A stretch of DNA of 64,000 nt, from the NCBI GenBank assembly GCA_963806145.1, contig CAWDXD010000037.1, positions 59,340 to 123,339 on the forward strand, written 5' to 3'. The stretch comes from DASXKD01 sp963806145. Lineage in GTDB: Bacteria > Actinomycetota > Actinomycetes > Streptosporangiales > Streptosporangiaceae. The notes under the pieces were generated by a model. The model made no database searches. It saw only the letters and a program-made list of their open reading frames with translations, and had not been told where the DNA came from. Made by a program: the position numbers and the translations under genes. Below are positions 42,844 to 51,276 of this stretch, in pieces. Positions within the stretch are counted from its first letter, which is position 1; every line of letters begins with the position of its first letter.

Positions 42844-43047
42844 CAGTGAACCCCTTTTATACGGGATAAATGGCCGGTCAGCACCGGGCGCCCCCTGGCA
42901 ATGGGGATGTTATTACCGATTTACGTAAAAGCGCAATCCGAAACACGAAATGTAACCGCAGCCGACAATCAGTTACTGCTGATCAAGAAGCAATTACCGC
43001 GCATAAATCCAACAACCCTGTAGGAATATAGTGATCGCCGCGTTGGA

Positions 43048-43152
43048 TCACCGGCCCGGCGGCAGAATGTCGCCCCGCTCGATGGCCGTGGTCACCGCGG
43101 CGGTCCGGTCCGACACGCCGAGTTTACCGAACGCCCGCAGCAGATGCGTCGC
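43048..43152 (-). pseudogene. C-terminal remnant of a NarL/LuxR-type response regulator
   Basis: On the minus strand 33 residues end at TGA 43048-43050: THLLRAFGKLGVSDRTAAVT, then TAIERGDILPPGR. This is the recognition-helix and C-terminal end of a NarL-type HTH (compare VKTHLLRAFGKLGVSDRTAAV). Everything upstream of it, including the receiver and the rest of the HTH, is missing; the sequence goes straight into an ABC ATPase. It is a relic of a deletion. Confidence 0.75.
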
Positions 43153-43364
43153 CCCGGGTCGGTGCCAAGGACGGTGACCTCGCCGCCGTCGCGCCGCCGG
43201 TGTCCCTCGAGGATCTCGACCGTCGTGGTCTTGCCCGCGCCGTTCGGGCCGAGCAGGGCGAAGACCTCGCCGTGCCGGATGTCCAGGTCAACCCCGTCGA
43301 CAGCCGCGGTGTCGCCGTATGACTTGCGCAGCCCCCTGACGCGCACGCTCGCGGTGGTGTCCAA
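43153..43364 (-). pseudogene. N-terminal remnant of an ABC transporter ATP-binding protein
   Basis: On the minus strand a TTG at 43364 (GAGG nine bases upstream), or a longer frame from 43511, encodes SVRVRGLRKSYGDTAAVDGV, then LDIRHGEVFALLGPNGAGKTTTVEILEGHR with a Walker A. After VTVLGTDPG the frame leaves ABC sequence, and the next bases encode a response-regulator tail in another frame. Signature motif, Walker B and D-loop are absent. It was probably a drug or daunorubicin-type exporter ATPase. It cannot be functional. Confidence 0.8.
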
Positions 43365-43421
43365 GATCCCAGCCTCGGGCCACGGCGGGGCAGGCACAAC
43401 GACCGGACGGCCGGAGCCGCC

Positions 43422-43439
43422 GTCCACCGTTCGGTGGAC
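43422..43439. promoter_or_regulatory. Perfect palindrome upstream of the ABC fragment
   Basis: GTCCACCG-TT-CGGTGGAC, an 8-bp-arm dyad with a 2-bp centre, 58 bp before the TTG. It may be an old operator of the lost transporter. Confidence 0.35.
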
Positions 43440-43543
43440 CCCGCCCTGGGTCCCCCGGGGGGCGTGAAGGTGACAGCGAGGCCCTTCTACGGGCCCCAGG
43501 CTTACATTCACGACCCGCAGCCGAGGGGCACAGCTCGCAGGCC

Positions 43544-43603
43544 AGGGTTACGGCACGCCGGCCAGGGGTTACGGCACGCGGCAAGGGGTTACGGCACGCA
43601 GGC
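43544..43603. repeat. Three 20-bp tandem repeats
   Basis: Units at 43544-43563, 43564-43583 and 43584-43603, each built on AGGGGTTACGGCACGC with three or four variable bases at the end. They lie just after the nnr stop (43610 on the minus strand). Confidence 0.85.
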
Positions 43604-43609
43604 GGGGCG

Positions 43610-45115
43610 TCAGGCCTCGTGCACGGCGCGGATTGCGGCGGGCAGGGACCCGATCACGTCACCGGCCCCGATCGGCGCTTCGCCGCCGGGGGGCTCGGCG
43701 GCCCCGCCCGCTGCGTAGCGGGCCGAAATACCGTGCAGGTACGCCGCTGCTGCCGCCGCCTCTGCGGCCTCAAGCCCCTGGGCGAGCAGCGCGCCCGCCA
43801 GCCCGGCGAGCACGTCGCCCGTGCCGGCGGTGGCCAGCCAGCCCGTGCCCGTCGGGTTGACGAGCAGCGGGCCGTCGCCGACCGCGATCACCGTGGTGGA
43901 GCCCTTGAGCAGCACACAGCAGCCGTAGGCGCGCGCTGCGGCCCGCGCGTGCTCGGCACGCCGCGCGGTGACCTGGGCCGGGTCGGTGCGCAGCAGCCTG
44001 GCCAGTTCGCCCGCGTGCGGGGTGAGCAGCGTGGCTGCCCGGCGCGCGGTGACCAGCGCCGGGGACTCGGCCAGGAGCGTGAGCCCGTCGGCGTCCACCA
44101 GCACCGGCAGGTCGGTGGCGAGCACCGCCGCGAGCCTGCGGCGCGCCTGCTCATCGGTGCCCATGCCGGGACCGGCCAGCCAGGCCTGGACCCGGCCCGC
44201 GGTGCCCACCTCGCCGCCGTCCTCCCCGGTCACCGTGATCACCGCCTCCGGCCAGTGCTGCCGGACCACGGCCGCGGCCACCGGGGCGGTCACCAGGCGG
44301 ACCATGCCTGCCCCGCCGCGCAGCGCCCCGCCCACGGCGAGCGCCGCGGCCCCGGTGAACCGGTCACTGCCCGCCACAATGCCGAGGACGCCGCGGCGGT
44401 ACTTGTCCGACTCGCGGCCGGGCCTGGGCAGCAGCGCGGCCACGTCGGCGGCGCCGTAGGCGGCCGCGGCGGGCGCGGGCAGGTGCGCTGCCAGGCCGAT
44501 GTCGACCAGGTGAGCCAGGCCGGCCCGGGCGGCGCCCGGGTCGATCAGGAGCCCTGTCTTCCAGGTGCCGAACGTGACCGTGACGTCGGCGCTGACCGCG
44601 GCACCCGTCACCTCACCGGTGTCCGCATCCACCCCGCTGGGCAGGTCTACCGCGACCACCGTGGTGCCGCCGCCGCGCGCCGCCTCGGCCAGCGCGGCGA
44701 GCGCGGCCTGCTGCTGCCGCAGACCGCCCCGGCCGCCGATGCCAAGCAGCCCGTCCAGCACCAGGTCCGCGGCGCGCATCGTGGCCGGCAGGCCCGGGCC
44801 GTCGGGCCCGGTGACGAGTCCGCCCGCGGCCCGCAGCGCGGCGGCGCCCCCGGCGTGCAGCCGGGAACCCGCGGCGACGGCCACCACCCGGGCACCGCGG
44901 CGGGCCAGCCTGGCCCCCGCGTACAGCGCATCGCCGCCGTTGTCCCCGCTGCCGGCCAGCACGACCGCGCGCGACCCGTAGACCCGCGGCAGCAGGCCGG
45001 CGCAGACCGCCGCCAGCCCGGCCGCGGCGCGCTGCATCAGCGTCCCTGGCGGCAGGCGGGCCATGAGGGCCTGTTCCGCGGCCCTGATGTCGGCGACGGC
45101 GTGCGCGTTCCTCAT
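43610..45115 (-). CDS. nnr: Bifunctional NAD(P)H-hydrate epimerase/dehydratase
   Basis: A 501-residue repair enzyme for damaged NAD(P)H. N-terminal YjeF epimerase domain: VLAGSGDNGGDALYAGARLARRGARV, VLDGLLGIGGRGGL and VAVDLPSGVDADTGEV. C-terminal ADP/ATP-dependent dehydratase: GVLGIVAGSDRFTGAAALA, TPHAGELARLLRTDP, LLKGSTTVIA and TAGTGDVLAGLAGALLAQG. ATG 45115 overlaps the acpS stop by four bases. A longer open frame from 45535 runs through acpS in another frame and is not credible. Confidence 0.95.
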   Translation of the reverse strand: MRNAHAVADIRAAEQALMARLPPGTLMQRAAAGLAAVCAGLLPRVYGSRAVVLAGSGDNGGDALYAGARLARRGARVVAVAAGSRLHAGGAAALRAAGGLVTGPDGPGLPATMRAADLVLDGLLGIGGRGGLRQQQAALAALAEAARGGGTTVVAVDLPSGVDADTGEVTGAAVSADVTVTFGTWKTGLLIDPGAARAGLAHLVDIGLAAHLPAPAAAAYGAADVAALLPRPGRESDKYRRGVLGIVAGSDRFTGAAALAVGGALRGGAGMVRLVTAPVAAAVVRQHWPEAVITVTGEDGGEVGTAGRVQAWLAGPGMGTDEQARRRLAAVLATDLPVLVDADGLTLLAESPALVTARRAATLLTPHAGELARLLRTDPAQVTARRAEHARAAARAYGCCVLLKGSTTVIAVGDGPLLVNPTGTGWLATAGTGDVLAGLAGALLAQGLEAAEAAAAAAYLHGISARYAAGGAAEPPGGEAPIGAGDVIGSLPAAIRAVHEA

Positions 45116-45462
45116 GCCTCGGCCACCACGAATGCCACGCTGACTCCTCCGTCGTGGGTCAGTGACAGGTGCCACCGGCGCACCCCCAGCCGGCCCGCCG
45201 CGTCCGCCACGGTGCCCCGCACGGTCAGTGCAGGCCGGCCCGCCGGATCGTGCCCGACCTCCACATCGGCCCAGCGCAGCCCGGCCGGGGCGCCGAGCGC
45301 CTTGGCCACCGCCTCCTTGGCGGCGAAGCAGGCGGCCAGCGAGGCGGGCGGCACGGCACGTTCGCCCTCGGTGAACAGCCGGGCCGCGAGGGCCGGGGTG
45401 CGGCGCAGCGCCTGCTCGAATCGGGCGATGTCGACCAGGTCGACGCCGATGCCAACGATCAC
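45112..45462 (-). CDS. acpS: Holo-[acyl-carrier-protein] synthase
   Basis: A 116-residue 4'-phosphopantetheinyl transferase. Motifs: IVGIGVDLVDIARFEQAL with the metal-binding Asp, LFTEGERA, and AACFAAKEAVAKALG with the catalytic Glu/Lys, ending in HLSLTHDGGVSVAFVVAE. It activates acyl carrier proteins for fatty acid synthesis. The stop overlaps the nnr start (ATGA). The 275 bases between it and glmM hold only short degenerate GGACCAGCGG-type repeats; glmS, often found near here in Streptomyces, is absent. Confidence 0.95.
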   Translation of the reverse strand: MIVGIGVDLVDIARFEQALRRTPALAARLFTEGERAVPPASLAACFAAKEAVAKALGAPAGLRWADVEVGHDPAGRPALTVRGTVADAAGRLGVRRWHLSLTHDGGVSVAFVVAEA

Positions 45463-45736
45463 TCCCCCAGCCTGCCACGCCGCCCGGTGCAGCTTCCGTA
45501 CCGCCCGGCCGGCGCGATACCGGCACCGGGCTCAATGGCCGCCTGCTCTGGCATGCCGACGGCTATTACCACGTGAGCCGATATTCTCTCCCGGCGCGAA
45601 TATCCGTGCTACCGGATGGCTATTTACCCCGGCTTTACCATTCGGCAGGCATTACCCGGCGGCGGGCAGGACCAGCGGGCGGGACCAGCGGTCAGGGCGA
45701 GGCTGGCGGTCAGAACGCGGTGGGCGGGACCGGCGG

Positions 45737-47152
45737 TCAGGGCAAGGATCGGATGGTGGCGGCCAGGCCGTCGGCGAGGTGCTGGGCGCGCTCGTGCTCG
45801 GTGGCCTCGACCATGACCCGCACGGCCGGCTCGGTGCCGCTCGGCCGGACCAGCACGCGCCCCGCCGCGCCGAGTTCCTCCTGCGCCGCGGCCACCGCCG
45901 CGGCCAGTTCCGGCGACCTGGCGGCGCGCTCCTTGTCCACCCCGGCGACGTTCACCAGCACCTGCGGGTACCGCGTCATCACCCGGGCCAGGTCCGCCAG
46001 AGCGATCCGCTGGCGGGCGGCGGTCGCGAGCAGGTGCAGTGCGGTGAGCATGCCGTCGCCGGTGGTGGCGTGATCGAGCATGATGATGTGCCCGGACTGC
46101 TCGCCGCCGATGACGAAGTGCCCGGCCCGCATCGCCTCCAGCACGTAACGGTCGCCGACCGCGGTCTCCACCACGGTGATCCCGGCCTTCGCCATGGCCT
46201 TGCGGAAGCCCAGGTTGGACATGACCGTGGTCACCACGGTGTCGCCGACCAGCACGCCCCTGGCCTTGAGCTCCAGGGCGAGGACGGCCAGAATCTGGTC
46301 CCCGTCGATCATCTCGCCGGTGGCGTCCACCGCCAGGCAGCGGTCGGCGTCGCCGTCGTGCGCGATCCCGGCGTCCGCCCCGTGCTTGGTCACCGCCGCC
46401 GACAGGACCTCCAGGTGCGTGGAGCCACAGCCGGCGTTGATGTTCTCGCCGTCGGGCTCGGCCCCGATCGCGATCACCTCTGCCCCGGCGCGCCGCAGCA
46501 GCTCCGGTGCAACCGCCGAGGCGGCACCGTGCGCGCAGTCCACCACCACACGCAGCCCGGCCAGCGTCGCGGTGCCATGCGTCATGGCAGATGCCACGTG
46601 TGCGGCGCCCAGCTCCCCTGTGCCGGGCTGGGAGGCCAGCAGGTGCGCCAGGTAGCGCTCGCGCTCACCGGCCGCGTCACGGACCCGGCCAAAGCCGCCG
46701 ACGGGCAGGCGCCCGGTCCGGCGGGGGAGGGCCATCCGCGCCTCGATCTCGTCCTCGGCGGCGTCGGGCAGCTTGAACCCGCCCCGGGCGAACAGCTTGA
46801 TCCCGTTGTCGGGCGCCGGGTTGTGGCTGGCCGACAGCATGACCCCGAGGTCGGCCCCGAGCGCGGCGGTCAGGTAGGCGACGCCGGGCGTCGGGATGAC
46901 ACCCAGGCGCAGCACGTCCACCCCGGCGCCGGCCAGGCCCGCCACCACGGCGGCCTCCAGAAACTCACCGGATGCCCGCGGATCGCGGCCCACCACGGCC
47001 ACCAGGCGGCTGCCGTTGCTCCGGCCGGCCGCCGCGGCCCGCATCTCCTGCAGCATTCCGGCGGCAGCGGTCGCGAGGTCCATGGCCAGCTGACCGGTAA
47101 GGTCCTCGCCCGCAACGCCCCGAACGCCATCCGTGCCGAAAAGCCGGCCCAT
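45737..47152 (-). CDS. glmM: Phosphoglucosamine mutase
   Basis: A 471-residue enzyme that turns glucosamine-6-phosphate into glucosamine-1-phosphate for UDP-GlcNAc. Start MGRLFGTDGVRGVAGEDLT; active-site Ser109 in VMLSASHNPAPDNGIKLF; metal site IAHDGDADRCLAVD; sugar-binding GGEQSGHIIM; phosphate-binding VRPSGTEPAVRVMVE. It starts 65 bp after the rpsI stop on the same strand and may be read through from the rplM-rpsI promoter. Confidence 0.97.
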   Translation of the reverse strand: MGRLFGTDGVRGVAGEDLTGQLAMDLATAAAGMLQEMRAAAAGRSNGSRLVAVVGRDPRASGEFLEAAVVAGLAGAGVDVLRLGVIPTPGVAYLTAALGADLGVMLSASHNPAPDNGIKLFARGGFKLPDAAEDEIEARMALPRRTGRLPVGGFGRVRDAAGERERYLAHLLASQPGTGELGAAHVASAMTHGTATLAGLRVVVDCAHGAASAVAPELLRRAGAEVIAIGAEPDGENINAGCGSTHLEVLSAAVTKHGADAGIAHDGDADRCLAVDATGEMIDGDQILAVLALELKARGVLVGDTVVTTVMSNLGFRKAMAKAGITVVETAVGDRYVLEAMRAGHFVIGGEQSGHIIMLDHATTGDGMLTALHLLATAARQRIALADLARVMTRYPQVLVNVAGVDKERAARSPELAAAVAAAQEELGAAGRVLVRPSGTEPAVRVMVEATEHERAQHLADGLAATIRSLP

Positions 47153-47216
47153 GGAACGTTCCCCCGTTGTCGGCGTGCCGCTGTCGCCGGAAATGTTGAT
47201 GCCCCGGATCCCGGTG

Positions 47217-47744
47217 CTAGCGCTTGGAGTACTGCGGCGCCTTCCGGGCCTTCTTCAGCCCGTACTTCTTGCGTTCCTTGATCCGGGAGTCCCGGGTCAG
47301 GAAACCGGCCCGCTTCAGCGCGGCACGGTTCTCCGGATCCACCACAATGAGCGCGCGCGCGATCCCCAGCCGCAGCGCTCCGGCCTGCCCGGTGACTCCG
47401 CCCCCGGAGACCCGTGCGATCACGTCGAACTGCTCCTCGGCGCCGAGGTTCACCAGCGGCTCGCTGATGAGCTGCTGGTGCACCTTGTTCGGGAAGAACT
47501 TCTCCAGCGGCCGGTCATTGACCCGCCACTGCCCGGTGCCCGGCGCGATGCGGACCCGCGCGATGGCCTCCTTGCGACGGCCGGTGGCTATCGCCTTGCC
47601 GGTCACCACCGGCTTGGCCGCCGCCTTGCGGCCCGCGTCCGGTGCCGTCTCGGTGGTGTACTCCGACACGCTCGGTTCGGCGTTTTCCTCCGGCTGAGCG
47701 CCCGCGCCCTCATTGAGCTCCTGGGTGCTTGTGGACTCGGCCAC
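47217..47744 (-). CDS. rpsI: 30S ribosomal protein S9
   Basis: A 175-residue S9 with an N-terminal acidic extension (about residues 1-45, QELNEGAGAQPEENAEPSVSE) before the S9 core: AIATGRRKEAIARVRIAPG, VNDRPLEKFFP, and the strictly conserved C-terminus RIKERKKYGLKKARKAPQYSKR. The GTG at 47744 is preferred because GAGGAAGG lies six bases upstream; ATGs at 47768 and 47783 would add up to 13 residues. rplM lies 76 bp upstream, the standard rplM-rpsI pair. Confidence 0.97.
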   Translation of the reverse strand: MAESTSTQELNEGAGAQPEENAEPSVSEYTTETAPDAGRKAAAKPVVTGKAIATGRRKEAIARVRIAPGTGQWRVNDRPLEKFFPNKVHQQLISEPLVNLGAEEQFDVIARVSGGGVTGQAGALRLGIARALIVVDPENRAALKRAGFLTRDSRIKERKKYGLKKARKAPQYSKR

Positions 47745-47819
47745 GGTACCTTCCTCGCGCTTGGTCATCGGCTCTCGCCGCAAGCCTCGTTATCGCTACT
47801 GCCTGTGTGCCCGGTGGCG

Positions 47820-48293
47820 TTACTTGGCGCTCGCGGACGGTGTCCCGGCCGGCTGTGCGACCTGGGTGATGGTAAAGGGGACCGGCTGCTGCGCCTCGTG
47901 CGGGTGGTCCGGCCCCGCGTACACCTTGAGTTTGCGCAGCGTGGCCCGGCCCAGCGTGTTCTTGGGCAGCATGCCCCTGACGGCGTTCTCCACCAGCCGC
48001 TCGGGGCGCTTGGCGAGCAGTTCGCCAAAGGTCACCGAGCTGATGCCGCCCGGATAGCCCGAGTGCCGGTAGGCCCGCTTGTCGGCGAGCTTGTTGCCGG
48101 TCAGCGCCACCTTCGCGGCGTTGACCACGATGACGAAGTCACCGGTGTCCATGTGCGGCGCGTATATGGGCTTGTGCTTGCCCCGCAACAGGATCGCCAC
48201 ATGACTGGCCAGGCGGCCGAGCACGACATCAGAGGCGTCGATGACGTGCCACTGACGTTGAATGTCAGCGGCCTTAGGGCTGAAAGTGCGCAC
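47820..48293 (-). CDS. rplM: 50S ribosomal protein L13
   Basis: A 157-residue L13: MRTFSPKAADIQRQWHVIDASDVVLGRLAS, LLRGKHKPIYAPHMDTGDFVIVVNA, HSGYPGGISS, and ENAVRGMLPKNTLGRATLRKLKVYAG. The start is GTG 48293, with AAAGG about 10 bases before. The Ala/Pro-rich C-terminal tail is common in actinobacteria. It is the first gene of rplM-rpsI-glmM and is divergent from the proline-rich membrane protein gene. Confidence 0.97.
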   Translation of the reverse strand: MRTFSPKAADIQRQWHVIDASDVVLGRLASHVAILLRGKHKPIYAPHMDTGDFVIVVNAAKVALTGNKLADKRAYRHSGYPGGISSVTFGELLAKRPERLVENAVRGMLPKNTLGRATLRKLKVYAGPDHPHEAQQPVPFTITQVAQPAGTPSASAK

Positions 48294-48660
48294 AGTCGTA
48301 AGCCTTTATCTGTGGGACCTGTTCCGGACCCGCGCCCTGGGCGAACCCGGCAGCGAGGGAGTCCGCCACACCGGCCGCCAGACGGCCTCACGCAAGGCGA
48401 GGCATCGCGGGCATGCTGATGCTCATGGACGTCAGGTAAGGATACCGGCCTGCGGCGGGGACGGCAAAGCGAAGCATGCGATACGCCCCGGCATGGCCCG
48501 CCTGGCTCCCCGCGCGGTCACCGCCGGCCGTGGTTGCCCGGCACCCCGGGAGGGGGCCGTGGCGAGCATCGGCCCGCGGCTCATGAGGGTATCCGGGCGA
48601 ACACCCCAGGTGAGGGCAACCGTCCCGGGGGCGGGTAACCAGGTGCCCGGGCTAGGAGAA
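48294..48660. other. Divergent intergenic region, nothing clear
   Basis: A 367-bp stretch between rplM and the 48661 gene. It must hold the rplM promoter. The open frame upstream of 48661 continues through it but with Arg/Pro/Gly-rich, non-protein-like content. Confidence 0.5.
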
Positions 48661-51195
48661 ATGCCTGACCGCGCCATACGGAGCCCGGGGAAGAAATACG
48701 CTCGCGCCATGGGCTATCCGGATCTGCAGGACGGCCGGCCCCCGCGCGGCCGTGCGGGCGCCGGGCTGCCAGACGGCCCCGTTCCTGCGGAGACACCCGG
48801 CGAGGAGGCACCAGGGTACCTGCCGCCGCCGGTTCCGGGCGCGGACGAAGCCGCAGGGCGCGGAGCGGACGAAGCTGCATGGCGCGCCGCGGATGAAGCC
48901 GCATGGCGCGGCAACGGCATGACGGACGCTCCGGGCCACGCCACGCCGGGCAACGGCAGCCCGGGCAACGGCAGCCCCGGGGCCGGTAGCGGCCCGGAAC
49001 CCGGCGGCTCGCGGCCAGCGTCACGCACCGGCGCGCACCGGGCGGTGCGCGGCGCCGGGCCCGGGACCGCCGGGCCTGCCCCGGAGGGCGGTCCGGAAGC
49101 CCGGCTCGGTGGTCCTGGCTCGCACCGCCTGGGCAGCGGGGGGCACCGTCGGCAACCCGCCGCCCCGACCCAGTCCGCTCCGGGAGGCAGCCCGTGGCCG
49201 CCCGCGCCCGCACCGGGCCCCGCCGCCCCGGACAACGCAACGCAGCCGCCCAGCCGGCCCGTGACCGGCCCCCAGGACCAGGCGTGGCGGTCCAGCCCCA
49301 CCGCAGCCGCCCCGGACAACTCCGCAACGCAGCCGCCCAGCCGGCCCGTGACCGGCCCCCAGGACCAGGCGTGGCTGTCGAGCCCGCCGCCCGCCACCCC
49401 CGACAGCGGATCGCGGCTGCCCAGCCGGGCCGGGCCGCAGCATTCCGCCCGGCCCACGGACCACCGGCCGCCCGCCACCCGGCCAGGACTCACCCGCCGC
49501 CCCGGGGGTGACGGGCGTTCCGCCCCGCAAGGGCCTGTCGCGACGGGCCCGCAGGCGCCGTACCGGGCGCGGCCGGACGACCCGGGCGACGCGCCGCCGG
49601 GCCTGACCATCACCCGGGAACCGCCGGGCGCGCGCCGGGCTGCCCCGCAGCAGGCCGGCTCACCAGGGGAGGGCGGCCGGCGCGGCCCCCTCCGCGGTTA
49701 CCCGCCGAGGCCGGGCCAGCCTGACCCGGTCTACCCGCCGGGCCAGTTCTCCTCGTGGAACCGCGCCTCCACGCGTGCCGCATGGCTTGGTGTCACCAGC
49801 GGGGCGGGCGGTGCCACCGAGGCCGAGGCGGACCCGGGGTACTCGGCCCTCGCGATGAGCGACGCCGCTGCCGACCTGACCGCCACCCAGACCTGGGCCG
49901 TGATCGACGACGAGCCGCCGCCCGGCCGCTCCGCGGCGCTGCGCGCCAGCCGGGACTGGGGCTCGCACGCCGAGGACGTGGCCTCGGACCGGCCACGCAG
50001 CACCGATGGCGGTGCCCCCGGCAGCCAGACCACCGGGCCACGCCGCGCGCACGGCACCGGCAGGCCCGCGCCTCGGTCCGGGGACCGGGCGACCGCCGCA
50101 GCGCTGGCTGGCACCGCCGCAGCACTGGCTGGCACCGCCCGGCCTGGCACTGCCCGGCCCGGCACTGGCGGGCCGGGCACGGCCGCCGGGGCACCGGGGA
50201 TAGCCGGGGCACCGGGGATACCTGCGGGGCTGGCCGGGCCGGGCGGTCCGCCCGGGCTGGGTGGACCGCCGGGGCCGGACGGTCCAGCCGCAGGCGCCAG
50301 GGAACGCACCGAGCCCGGAGGCCGAGCGGCTGCCCGCCAGGCCGCGGATACGGCGCGGCAGGCCCCGACGGCCCTCGACGAGACCAGGCGCGGCCGGCCG
50401 CCACGCGGCGCGGCCACGGGCCATCGTGTGCCGGCCGACGACCAGCCGGCCGCTACCCGCCGCTCCGGCAGGCGCGGCGGACGGCGCAACGGCATGATGG
50501 CCGGGCTGCTGCTCGCCCCGGTCCTGGCCGTGGTGCTGGTGGTCGCTGGATACGTCTACCTCAGCGGCAGGCATGCACCGGCCCCCTCGCATTCGGCCCC
50601 GCCCAGTCACCCCGCCGCCGCGCCGAACAGCCCAGCGCCCACGCTCGGGCCCTGGAAGCACATCGAGAGCCGCAGCCTGGATTCGGTACCGCTGACCATC
50701 AGCCAACTGTTCCCCGCGAAGTTCACGGCGGATGGCCAGTCGGGGACGCTGACGGTGAGCAAGAAGGGCACCAAGTGCGCCCGCGAGGTGATCGGCTCGA
50801 AACTGGCCAAGGCGGTAGGCAAGGCAGACTGCACTCAGGTGCTCCGGGCCAGTTACCTGTCCACCGACCGGAAGATCATGGCCACCGTGGGGGTGCTGAA
50901 CCTGGGGGACGCAACGGCGGCCGGGAAGGCGGGGAAGGCGGCGGGCGCCGTGGAGTTCATCAAGCAACTGGAGGCCGCGCACGGTCCCACCCGCAACATC
51001 GCCAAGGGCACCGGGATCGTCGCGGCCTACGTCAAGGGACACTACTTGATCTTGACCTGGACGGAGTTCGCCAACCTGCACGCACCGTCGGGCAAGACCA
51101 AGCGCAAGCAACTGGAGGCGTTCTCGACCGGCCTGGTCGCGGGGACGGCCAACGTCAGCCTGACCAGCCGGATGGTCACCGGCCATCCGTCCTGA
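48661..51195 (+). CDS. Large Pro/Gly/Ala-rich single-pass membrane protein with extracytoplasmic C-terminal domain
   Basis: An 844-residue protein. About 600 N-terminal residues are disordered and Pro/Gly/Ala/Arg-rich, with GADEAAWR-type 8-residue repeats near residues 60-85 and a duplicated SRPVTGPQDQAW block; a basic RRSGRRGGRRNG leads into one membrane segment (MMAGLLLAPVLAVVLVVAGYVYL). The last ~200 residues lie outside: a Ser/Pro linker, then a domain with two Cys (GTKCAREVIG, KADCTQVLRASY) and TWTEFANLHAP. No family is recognised. ATG 48661 has AGGAG but very close; ATG 48709 is an alternative. The gene runs against the minus-strand genes around it and has a membrane layout like that of the 37151 gene. 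Confidence 0.7.
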   Translation: MPDRAIRSPGKKYARAMGYPDLQDGRPPRGRAGAGLPDGPVPAETPGEEAPGYLPPPVPGADEAAGRGADEAAWRAADEAAWRGNGMTDAPGHATPGNGSPGNGSPGAGSGPEPGGSRPASRTGAHRAVRGAGPGTAGPAPEGGPEARLGGPGSHRLGSGGHRRQPAAPTQSAPGGSPWPPAPAPGPAAPDNATQPPSRPVTGPQDQAWRSSPTAAAPDNSATQPPSRPVTGPQDQAWLSSPPPATPDSGSRLPSRAGPQHSARPTDHRPPATRPGLTRRPGGDGRSAPQGPVATGPQAPYRARPDDPGDAPPGLTITREPPGARRAAPQQAGSPGEGGRRGPLRGYPPRPGQPDPVYPPGQFSSWNRASTRAAWLGVTSGAGGATEAEADPGYSALAMSDAAADLTATQTWAVIDDEPPPGRSAALRASRDWGSHAEDVASDRPRSTDGGAPGSQTTGPRRAHGTGRPAPRSGDRATAAALAGTAAALAGTARPGTARPGTGGPGTAAGAPGIAGAPGIPAGLAGPGGPPGLGGPPGPDGPAAGARERTEPGGRAAARQAADTARQAPTALDETRRGRPPRGAATGHRVPADDQPAATRRSGRRGGRRNGMMAGLLLAPVLAVVLVVAGYVYLSGRHAPAPSHSAPPSHPAAAPNSPAPTLGPWKHIESRSLDSVPLTISQLFPAKFTADGQSGTLTVSKKGTKCAREVIGSKLAKAVGKADCTQVLRASYLSTDRKIMATVGVLNLGDATAAGKAGKAAGAVEFIKQLEAAHGPTRNIAKGTGIVAAYVKGHYLILTWTEFANLHAPSGKTKRKQLEAFSTGLVAGTANVSLTSRMVTGHPS
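49221..49374. repeat. Direct repeat inside the disordered part of the 48661 gene
   Basis: About 67 bp at 49221-49287 is repeated at 49305-49374 with a 3-bp insertion. Both copies encode the ATQPPSRPVTGPQDQAW block. Confidence 0.85.
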
Positions 51196-51229
51196 CCCGC
51201 CGCAAGCCTGATCTGCCGCCTCGCGTTTG

Positions 51230-51276
51230 TGATCATGGTGTTTTGGCCGACCCTGGCAGCCAGGGCACCATGATCA
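51230..51276. terminator. Nested inverted repeat between convergent genes
   Basis: Outer arms TGATCATGGTG (51230-51240) and CACCATGATCA (51266-51276), with an inner hairpin CCCTGG-CAG-CCAGGG (51251-51265). It sits between the plus-strand membrane-protein gene and minus-strand truA, overlapping the truA stop. A two-sided terminator or a small mobile inverted-repeat element are both possible. Confidence 0.6.

Noticed and set aside
43544..43603. CRISPR-like repeat
   Set aside because: Units are adjacent with no spacers and no cas genes nearby.
45463..45736. glmS ribozyme or riboswitch upstream of acpS
   Set aside because: No conserved ribozyme core was seen, and no glmS gene follows.
43619..47281. 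Plus-strand open frame of 1220 codons opposite nnr, acpS and glmM
   Set aside because: The three minus-strand genes are well-conserved enzymes; the frame has Arg/Gly/His-rich composition and no motif.
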